Positions 1-5,432 of a stretch of DNA of 5,432 nt are shown piece by piece. The stretch comes from Planctomycetales bacterium 4484_123 (GTDB lineage Bacteria; Planctomycetota; Phycisphaerae; SM23-33), in NCBI GenBank assembly GCA_002049885.1, contig MVCS01000118.1, forward strand, positions 1 through 5,432. Direction: 5' to 3'. The stretch's first letter is position 1, and the number at the start of each line of letters is the position of its first letter. The notes under the pieces are model-generated. The model was not told where the DNA came from. It worked only from the letters and a program-made list of their open reading frames with translations, and did not search any database. The position numbers were made by a program, and so were the translations under genes.

Positions 1-757
1 AGACCACGTCGTCCGGCAAGGTCAGCCAGTCGGCCTTGAATGCACCCGCCCGCAGCACGGTGGTGCCGGTCACCGAGATCGGGCCGGTGTACACCGTGCC
101 CTGGTCGGCTGCGGGCGCAGCACCATCCAGGGTGTAACGGATGACCGCCCCCGGAGTGGCGCAACTGAGCGTGACCTCGAAGGGCTCGTCATAGAAACCG
201 CGAGTGTGGCTGAACTCCACCGGCCCCACCACGCCGACGTAACCGGCCTCGTTGACCGCCCCGGGCGTGGGCGTCGCGAAGTAGCGCTGCTCGGCCGGCT
301 CGCCCGCCAGGCCGTAAGAGACGTCCGCCACCTGCGGCGGAAACTCGGGGGCATATGCGTGCTCGATGGTCACGCCGTCAGGCCGGACCAGGGTCAGGTA
401 CTCCCCAGCCCCCCGCAGGCGGAAACTCGTGTGCAGCTCGCCGGCCGGGTCAGAACGGTCCTTCCCGGAGGCGAACACCACCAGATATCCATCAGCCGGC
501 AGGGTCACCGCCGGCAGCCGCCAGCGCGACAGGTTCGCCGACGTATCCGTAAGGAACCAGCCGTCCAGGTTCACCGCGGCCGAGCCGGCATTGTGAAGCT
601 CGATCCAGTCCGGATGGTCTCCGTCCTCATCGGCGAGCACACGGTCGTTGATGGCCATGAACTCGCTGATGACCACGCCGGCCCCCAGCAACAGCCGGGG
701 TTCGAGCGCCTCAAGCATCCGCGGACAATGTGGTTCCGAGCGCGATCGCGCCGGCAC
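1..757 (-). CDS. LEPR-XLL lamin-tail protein, probable CotH-family paralogue (3' end outside window)
   Basis: An open minus-strand frame with no stop before base 1 encodes 252 residues from a GTG at 757-755. A perfect AGGAGG lies 9 nt upstream of this GTG, and the leader it creates (VPARSRSEPHCPR) is short and basic. The ATG at 718-716 has no such site and would begin inside the leader, two codons before the LEALEPRLLL motif (16-24), the planctomycete-type LEPR-XLL N-terminal signature. An LTD follows directly (about 28-172): VVISEFMAIND, DWIELHN, LDGWFLTD, and a closing TPTPGAVN. A chitobiase C-terminal-like domain comes next (about 178-245): IRYTLDGAAP, then TVYTGPISVTGTTVLRAGAFK. In known planctomycete proteins this order precedes a CotH domain, which would lie beyond the window; that part is inference. 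It is co-oriented with, and 298 bp downstream of, the other large gene. No classical hydrophobic signal peptide is visible; the LEPR-XLL region may take part in export or processing. Confidence 0.9.
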   Translation of the reverse strand, partial: MPARSRSEPHCPRMLEALEPRLLLGAGVVISEFMAINDRVLADEDGDHPDWIELHNAGSAAVNLDGWFLTDTSANLSRWRLPAVTLPADGYLVVFASGKDRSDPAGELHTSFRLRGAGEYLTLVRPDGVTIEHAYAPEFPPQVADVSYGLAGEPAEQRYFATPTPGAVNEAGYVGVVGPVEFSHTRGFYDEPFEVTLSCATPGAVIRYTLDGAAPAADQGTVYTGPISVTGTTVLRAGAFKADWLTLPDDVV

Positions 758-1055
758 AGTCCTAATCCTCCTGAAGCCCGCCGGCAAACGCCGCCGCACC
801 GGCAGGCCAATAATCCACCGCACATCGCAAGCACAGGCTCCAGCCACAATGAGACCCGCCCTCTGGCATATCACCGCTGGTGCCATCGCGGAACGGTCGT
901 TCGAACCCGTGACATCGACCGGAAAGGTTACACCAAACGACACGCCCAATCGGGACGCCCGCGTCGAGCCAGGCCGCCGGCCGGCGTACTCCAGGACGGT
1001 ACGAACACGAAGCCTACTCATGAGCGCTGCGGCGACCTTGCGGTCCGGCCAGAGC
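758..1055. other. Spacer between the two large genes, no confident gene
   Basis: The spacer holds the ribosome binding site described separately. I see no stem-loop followed by a T run after the upstream stop codon, and no convincing -35/-10 pair. A 10-bp GC palindrome (GCCGGCCGGC, 976-985) and an 8-bp palindrome (GTTCGAAC, 899-906) are present, but neither has terminator or operator context. The minus-strand frame of the downstream gene is open throughout. By hand count about 69% of its third codon positions are G or C here, against about 87% in the first part of the lamin-tail domain, which argues the spacer is not coding. Readthrough from the upstream gene is possible, so the two genes may share a transcript; this is unresolved. 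Confidence 0.6.
767..772 (-). promoter_or_regulatory. Shine-Dalgarno site of the LEPR-XLL gene
   Basis: The minus strand reads AGGAGG, then a 9-nt spacer (ATTAGGACT), then GTG. This is a full match to the anti-Shine-Dalgarno consensus at a normal distance. It decides the start, because the frame itself stays open further upstream and contains ATG codons at 886-884, 1021-1019 and 1066-1064. Confidence 0.75.
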
Positions 1056-4000
1056 TCAAATGGCATCGTCCGGGAGGACCGAGAGGTCCGGTCCGGCCAG
1101 CAGTTCCTCGGGGTCCACGGTCGCGTCCGTTTGCCCGGACGACCCGGCGGACGAAGGCACGACCGCCTCCGACGACAGCGAGCCGTCCGCGGCGGTCGTG
1201 TCGGTCGTGGAGTCAGCGCTCGACGGCGAGGCCTCCAGCAGACCATCGGTCTCGACGGGGACCAGGGCCGTCGCCCCACCTGCCGCGGCCGGCGCCAGGT
1301 CGGTGTCAGTGGTTCCGGAGGTGGAATCAACCGGCGGCGGAGCTGAACCGCCGGCCGCCTCGCCACCGCCAGGGGCGGTCTGGCCGTAGTTATCGGCGAT
1401 GGCGCCCAGGTCGGCGATTCCCACCGCCCCCTCGCCGGTGAAGTCGCCCTGGCACCAGCTCAGTCCGGTCAGGCCCCAGTTGTCGGCCACGGCGCTGAGG
1501 TCGGCCACGCCCACCTTGCCGTCGCCGTTGGCATCGCCCATGAGCCCGCCGACGATGATGGTGACGACGGCGGTCGCCTGGCTGACACCATCGGAGGTCG
1601 TCAACACCGCGCCGTACCTGCCCCAGCTCTGGTAGGTATGGACGACCTCGGCGCCCTGGGCGGTCTGGTCGTCGCCGAAGTCCCAGGAGTAGGTGTACTC
1701 GACGGGGTATCCCATGGCCGGCAGCCCGCCGGCGGCCGAGCCGGTGAAGCTGACCGTCAGCGGCATCTTTCCGGAGGTGGGGTCGCCGGTCGCATCGGCC
1801 GTGAGGGCCGGGCCGACGGTGATGGTCAGTTCATCGGAGCTGGTGAAGTCGCCGTCGTCGGCAGTCAGGCGGAGGACGTAAACGCCCTCGCCCGGCAAGT
1901 CCACGGTGGTATCCACGGCGTTGGGGTCGGCAAAGGCCACCGGGTCGGGCCCGCTGAGTTTCTCCCAGGTGACGGTGAGGCTGGGCGGAGCGGGGTAACC
2001 GTCATCGCTCACGGTGGCGTCGAGGACCACTGCCTGGTGGTAGCCAAAGGGCAGGACCTGATCCTCGCCGACGTCCACGGCCGGCGGGGCTGGGTTATAG
2101 ACGTTGGCCCGACCGGGAGACCCGCCGACGTGGACGGCCAGCCAGTTCGCCGGATCGTTGCCGTAAAGGCTGCTGTCGATGCGCTCCAGGGAGGGACCTT
2201 CCCCCCCAGCACGCTCGTCCCAGGGGGCCTGGTCGTCGTAGGCGACCACATCGACAGGGATGTAGGAGTAATGGCCGGTGCCCGCATCGGGATCGCCCGG
2301 CCGGTACAACCCCACCGAGGCCCGGCCGTTGGGCAGGGTCCCGAGGTACGGGCCGAGGATGGGTACGCCCGCGGGGATGTCGTTGCGGGCGCGGAAGGCG
2401 GCTTCCTCCGCCGGGTCGGTAACGTCCACGTTGGCAAGAACCATCATGCCCCCCGCGGGTATCTCCACGCCGCTGCCAAAGGCGAAGTGGACGTCGCCGT
2501 CCAGTTTCCAGGTGTGGGTCGGGTGGGCCTGGTCGTACAGCCGGACGGTCGAGCCGCTGATATTGAGCAGCTCGATGAACTCGTCGCCATCGGGCATGGG
2601 GTTGTACATGATCTCATTGATGACGACCGGCCCGACGACCGGGGCGGCGTTCGGCTGGCCCATGGTGGGCGCCGAGAGCAGGGGGAACTGCGCCCCGGTG
2701 CTGGTGACGTACCGCCCGTAGGTGACCTCTTGCGGAGAGCTGCCGAAGGATTCGCTGCGGTAGTAGCCGATCAGCGGGCCGGTGGTGTCATCGCTGAGCA
2801 GCACGACCCGTTCGCCGTGCTCGCTGAGCCCGAAGGCGCCGCCGAAGTGGTCGCGCTGGGTGAAGACCAGGTACCCGCCGGCGGGGATGACCGTGCCGGT
2901 GGGTATCTGGTACTTGTGCATGTCCTGGAACTCGTCACTGAGGTACCAGCCGCCGATGTCGATGGGCTGGTCGGTTACGTTGTGCAGCTCGATCCAGTCC
3001 CCCGCCGGTTCGTCGGTGTGGGCCAGTACCTCGTTGATGACCACGGCGACGGGGTTGAGGCCCGGGCTGCCGCCGACCTTGTCACTGGCGGCCCAACTGG
3101 CGGACTCGCTGAGCTGGCCCTCGGGCAGCAGGGGGTCGGTCAGCACCAGCGAGTATCCCTGGCCGTCGGTGGTCGGGTACCAGTCGTCGTAGGTGAAGGC
3201 AACCACGGACTGCCCGGCCGAATCGACCAATTCGAGCCGTTCGCCCCCATTGGCCAGGCTGCCGGAGTACTGCCCCAGGATCAGCACGTCGGAGGTGTCG
3301 TAGCGGGACTCGAAGGCCATGCGGTTCTTGACCACCACGGCACGCCGGCCGAAGCCCAGCTCGGCCCGGGGGAAGGTGAAACGCACGCCGTCAGTCAATT
3401 GCATCCCCTCAAGCTGGATGGACTCATCCCCCACGTTCTCCAGCTCGAGGAACTCGTAATCGTCGTTGTCGAAATCCACGGTGAGGCTGAAATCGTCGAA
3501 CTCGGCCTCTCCGTCGAGGATGCCCAGACCGACCTCGCCGTCGCAGATGTTCTGGTCGAAGTCGTGGGTGAGCTTGGTCTGGCCGTTGACCCGCAGCACG
3601 GCGGCAGTACCCGAAACGGAAACCGCCAAATCATAGTCGCTGCCGACGGCGATGGGTTCGTCGAGGACGGCGTCGATGTACCAGTAGTTGGTGCCGCCAT
3701 AGTAATTGTAATGTCCGATGACCCACTGATTGCTGCTCCAGGCGCCGGCGAAACGGAAGTTCTCCTTGCTGTGGTAATCAAAGACCACGAAGGCACGGGT
3801 ATCGTCGCTGGAGCGGTTGACCGTGGCAGCCACTTCGTACTGCTCCGGCAGGTAGGAGGGCAGCTCGGCGGTGACGATGCCGATCTGGAGAAGGGGCAGG
3901 CTGGTGTGCGGCTGATAGAACTCGGGCACGGCATGGTAGCGCCCGCCCTCGGTGACCGTCCAGGTGCCGGCCTTGTTGACGAAGCCGGTGACCTCCGGCC

Positions 4001-5432
4001 CGCCGAAGTGCTCCTCCACGGCGGTCACTGGAGCCGGCGCGTCCTGGGGGTTGTACATGATCTCGGTGATGCGCAGGGGGGCGTCACCCACCGCGAAGTA
4101 GGCCTCGGTCAGGGCGCTCCAGACCCCCTCATCGGTGAGGACGCGAGCCTTGACGTGGGCGTTCTCGGCCAGCGCGACCGGCCCGGTGTACTCCATCGCG
4201 TCAGGGGACAGTTCGCCGCTGTGAGGCCCGGTCATGCGGGGATCGGTACCGTCCAGGCTGTAGTAGATCGTGCCCTCATTGGCGGTAATGATTAGCTGGA
4301 AACCCGGCTCGACGCGCCCACCGTGCTGGTTGAACTCCGGAGCGTCCACCAGGGGATACATGCGGTACGGCAGGTTGGGGCTGTAACGAAACTGGTGCAG
4401 CACGATGTCGCGGCGATTGGGGAAAAAGTTATTGATGATGTCATTCCACCTGCTCACCCAGGAGTTGTAGCTGGGGCCGCCGGCGCGGCTCCAGCGGGCG
4501 ACCTCGCCCTCGTAGGCGGGGTCGAGGATATTCATGAGGCTGTTGTAACGCTGCTGGTTGGCCTGGACGGTCAGGACCCCGTCGTTGAAGAGGTGCTTGT
4601 GCACGCGGTCGGCGACCATCATGCGGTAGTCCAGGTTGGCCAGCAGTCGGCGGTGGAGGTCTCCGGCAAAGGTGCTGACGCCGGTCACGTCCCGGTTGAC
4701 ATCCCTGAGGACGACCTCGCCGTCCCAGACGACGGGCATCCAGCCGGCGCCGTCCTCCCGCTTGCGCACCCAGCCGATGTTCGTCTGCCCCCTCCAGTCG
4801 CCCGTGCCGGCGTAGTAGTTGAGGATCATGTAGTCGGCCACCGCCTCCACGTCGCACCACTGCTTGAGGTCCTCGTAGGCCTGCCACTTGGTCACGGAGC
4901 CGTACATGCCGTTGCCCTGGGATATCCCCATCATGATGTCCATGGCGATGCTGTTGCCGTTGGTGGCCCTGGTGCCCTTGGAGGAATCCCAGTCGGAATC
5001 GCGTTCGCCGCCCATGTGTGAAGCCGCCCAGGCGGAGTTGGGCCGCTCGATGGGGTTGTAGATGCCCCAGTACAGGCCGTTGAGGTACACGTGCATGTAG
5101 GTGCCATAGACCGCCTCATGGCCCATGGCGCGATAGGAGGCGTGCATCCAGCCGTCGGAGGTCAACTGGCCCCAGCTCCAAAGGGAGTCCTGTGAGCCGC
5201 CGCGAAGAATCAACTGGTCAAAGTAATCCACGGGCGAATCAGGGAATAGCGGGTAGTAAAGTTTGCCGTCGCCGTACCGGCTGCGGAAGATGAGCCGGAA
5301 CGAGCGCTGGGCCTGGTCGCGGGAGGTGCCGCCCTGGATGCGGATGCCGGCCTCCACCTGCTCGTCGGTACCTGCGTTGGGGTCGATGATCTCCACCGAG
5401 GCCAGCCGCTCGCGGTCCAGCGACCGGCCCCA
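1056..5432 (-). CDS. CotH / lamin-tail / PKD / dockerin multidomain surface protein (5' end outside window)
   Basis: The frame is open to the window edge and gives 1458 residues (numbered from the edge) before a TGA at 1058-1056. The GTG at 5396-5394 is internal to the CotH domain, so the true start lies upstream. Residues 1-357 are a CotH kinase-like domain: AGIRIQGGTSRD (28-39), SFRLIFR (44-50), a YLNGLYWGIYNPIERP stretch near 116-131, and GDW...N...WDGE (211-239), which resembles the catalytic Asp/Asn and metal-binding WD region of CotH kinases. Next come a chitobiase C-terminal-like domain (364-448, IYYSLDGTDPR), LTD1 (452-794, interrupted by a LamG-like domain at 471-653), LTD2 (795-929), LTD3 (934-1113), a K319L-like PKD domain (1117-1207), a PKD domain (1209-1294, YSWDFGDD), two dockerin-like loops (1300-1311, 1330-1341) and a low-complexity tail (1353-1458). 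The modules indicate an exported structural or adhesive protein. Kinase activity and substrate are unproven. If it resembles its downstream neighbour, a few hundred N-terminal residues are missing. Confidence 0.95.
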   Translation of the reverse strand, partial: WGRSLDRERLASVEIIDPNAGTDEQVEAGIRIQGGTSRDQAQRSFRLIFRSRYGDGKLYYPLFPDSPVDYFDQLILRGGSQDSLWSWGQLTSDGWMHASYRAMGHEAVYGTYMHVYLNGLYWGIYNPIERPNSAWAASHMGGERDSDWDSSKGTRATNGNSIAMDIMMGISQGNGMYGSVTKWQAYEDLKQWCDVEAVADYMILNYYAGTGDWRGQTNIGWVRKREDGAGWMPVVWDGEVVLRDVNRDVTGVSTFAGDLHRRLLANLDYRMMVADRVHKHLFNDGVLTVQANQQRYNSLMNILDPAYEGEVARWSRAGGPSYNSWVSRWNDIINNFFPNRRDIVLHQFRYSPNLPYRMYPLVDAPEFNQHGGRVEPGFQLIITANEGTIYYSLDGTDPRMTGPHSGELSPDAMEYTGPVALAENAHVKARVLTDEGVWSALTEAYFAVGDAPLRITEIMYNPQDAPAPVTAVEEHFGGPEVTGFVNKAGTWTVTEGGRYHAVPEFYQPHTSLPLLQIGIVTAELPSYLPEQYEVAATVNRSSDDTRAFVVFDYHSKENFRFAGAWSSNQWVIGHYNYYGGTNYWYIDAVLDEPIAVGSDYDLAVSVSGTAAVLRVNGQTKLTHDFDQNICDGEVGLGILDGEAEFDDFSLTVDFDNDDYEFLELENVGDESIQLEGMQLTDGVRFTFPRAELGFGRRAVVVKNRMAFESRYDTSDVLILGQYSGSLANGGERLELVDSAGQSVVAFTYDDWYPTTDGQGYSLVLTDPLLPEGQLSESASWAASDKVGGSPGLNPVAVVINEVLAHTDEPAGDWIELHNVTDQPIDIGGWYLSDEFQDMHKYQIPTGTVIPAGGYLVFTQRDHFGGAFGLSEHGERVVLLSDDTTGPLIGYYRSESFGSSPQEVTYGRYVTSTGAQFPLLSAPTMGQPNAAPVVGPVVINEIMYNPMPDGDEFIELLNISGSTVRLYDQAHPTHTWKLDGDVHFAFGSGVEIPAGGMMVLANVDVTDPAEEAAFRARNDIPAGVPILGPYLGTLPNGRASVGLYRPGDPDAGTGHYSYIPVDVVAYDDQAPWDERAGGEGPSLERIDSSLYGNDPANWLAVHVGGSPGRANVYNPAPPAVDVGEDQVLPFGYHQAVVLDATVSDDGYPAPPSLTVTWEKLSGPDPVAFADPNAVDTTVDLPGEGVYVLRLTADDGDFTSSDELTITVGPALTADATGDPTSGKMPLTVSFTGSAAGGLPAMGYPVEYTYSWDFGDDQTAQGAEVVHTYQSWGRYGAVLTTSDGVSQATAVVTIIVGGLMGDANGDGKVGVADLSAVADNWGLTGLSWCQGDFTGEGAVGIADLGAIADNYGQTAPGGGEAAGGSAPPPVDSTSGTTDTDLAPAAAGGATALVPVETDGLLEASPSSADSTTDTTAADGSLSSEAVVPSSAGSSGQTDATVDPEELLAGPDLSVLPDDAI
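1059..1376 (-). other. Acidic, lysine/arginine-free low-complexity C-terminal tail
   Basis: The last 106 residues (1353-1458) of the upstream protein consist mainly of Ala, Ser, Thr, Gly, Asp, Pro, Val and Leu. They contain 18 Asp or Glu and no Lys, Arg, His, Phe, Tyr, Trp, Cys, Met or Asn. The stretch is probably disordered and could carry O-linked sugars. It lacks a PEP-CTERM or LPXTG-type anchor and has no terminal hydrophobic helix. Confidence 0.8.
1383..1541 (-). other. Dockerin-like pair of calcium-binding loops
   Basis: Two 22-residue repeats lie 30 residues apart: GDANGDGKVGVADLSAVADN and GDFTGEGAVGIADLGAIADN. The first has the canonical D-x-N-x-D-G-x-x-x-x-x-D ligand spacing. The second keeps the first and last Asp but has Thr at loop position 3 and Glu at position 5, so it may bind calcium more weakly. 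This type of module is common near the C-terminus of planctomycete extracellular proteins; a cohesin partner is not implied by the window. Confidence 0.85.
2094..4079 (-). repeat. Three tandem lamin-tail domains (protein-level repeat)
   Basis: Three successive modules share the same signposts. Each opens with an IxEIMYNP- or VVINEVL-type strand (LRITEIMYNP, VVINEVLAHT, VVINEIMYNP). Each then has a core strand with a Glu-Leu pair (EFLELENVG, DWIELHNVT, EFIELLNIS). LTD1 ends in SWAASDKVGGSPGLNP, LTD3 in NWLAVHVGGSPGRANVYNP, and LTD2 in the looser TMGQPNAAP. They cover about 4079-3051, 3050-2646 and 2633-2094. Only the first is interrupted by another domain. A fourth, related LTD opens the downstream gene. 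The copies have diverged well beyond recent duplication. Confidence 0.85.
3474..4022 (-). other. LamG-like (concanavalin-type) domain nested in the first lamin-tail domain
   Basis: Residues 471-653 of the upstream protein have a beta-sandwich pattern seen in planctomycete LamG/laminin-G-like modules. It begins GTWTVTEGGRYHAV, continues with AFVVFDYHSKENFRFAGAW and QWVIGHYN, and closes with DGEVGLGILDG and FDDFSLTV. It sits between the first strand of LTD1 (LRITEIMYNP) and its second core strand (DYEFLELENVG), so the host domain resumes after it. The family is recognised by eye; exact borders are uncertain by 5-10 residues. Confidence 0.7.

Noticed and set aside
591..611. 21-nt segment matching 2980-3000 at 20 of 21 positions
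   Set aside because: Both copies encode the conserved lamin-tail motif DWIELHN, so protein conservation and shared codon preference explain the match without a DNA-level repeat.
878..909. Minus-strand GGGTTCGAAC followed by GGCACCA, resembling a tRNA T-loop and 3' end
   Set aside because: The flanks do not form a proper 5-bp T-stem around a 7-nt loop, and no matching 5' acceptor strand or anticodon arm is found upstream. The core is simply the palindrome GTTCGAAC.
976..985. 10-bp palindrome GCCGGCCGGC after the upstream gene as a possible terminator
   Set aside because: It is a perfect palindrome with no loop and no following T run, and such strings are common by chance at this GC content.
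206..1441. 411-codon plus-strand open frame spanning the spacer
   Set aside because: Its product is dominated by Arg and Pro with no recognisable domain, and it runs opposite the starts and ends of both real genes. It is best explained as a composition artefact.
1638..4295. 885-codon open frame on the plus strand, antisense to the large gene
   Set aside because: Its translation is a Gly/Val/Ala/Asp-rich string with no domain-like pattern, and it lies exactly opposite a frame with many recognised domains. Long antisense frames are expected in GC-rich genes with strong third-position bias.
4323..5021. 232-codon plus-strand open frame opposite the CotH domain
   Set aside because: It is a Val/Gly/His-rich shadow of the CotH coding strand without any family signature.
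5394..5396. GTG as the start of the upstream gene
   Set aside because: The frame continues to the window edge with residues (WGRSLDRERLAS) that fit the conserved run-up to the CotH core, so the GTG is internal.

Overview
The window is GC-rich and is dominated by two very large, co-directional genes on the minus strand, both running off an edge of the window. Both encode secreted or surface multidomain proteins of a kind typical of Planctomycetes, most likely Phycisphaerae or a related uncultured group. The evidence is an N-terminal LEPR-XLL motif (LEALEPRLLL), a CotH kinase-like domain, chitobiase C-terminal-like and lamin-tail (LTD) modules, a LamG-like module, PKD-type Ig folds, and a dockerin-like pair of calcium loops. 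The taxonomic call is inferred from architecture and composition. No marker gene is present.

Layout in the direction of transcription (right to left): 5432-1056 holds the C-terminal 1458 residues of a CotH-type protein whose start lies outside the window. Its order is CotH domain, chitobiase C-terminal-like domain, three LTDs (the first split by a LamG-like domain), two PKD-type domains, two dockerin-like loops, and an acidic tail rich in Ser, Thr and Ala. A 298-bp spacer (758-1055) follows, with no clear terminator or promoter. At 757-1 comes the N-terminal 252 residues of a second protein: a short basic leader, the LEPR-XLL motif, one LTD and a chitobiase C-terminal-like domain. In relatives this order leads into a CotH domain, so the window probably shows the back half of one family member followed by the front half of a tandem paralogue.

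Both proteins probably act outside the cytoplasm, in adhesion, cell-surface structure or binding of polymers, but no substrate can be read from the sequence. I see no RNA gene, mobile element, CRISPR array or defence system. The points most worth a second look are the LTD split by a LamG-like domain, the lysine/arginine-free tail beyond the dockerin pair, and the reading frame of the downstream gene, which stays open across the whole spacer.
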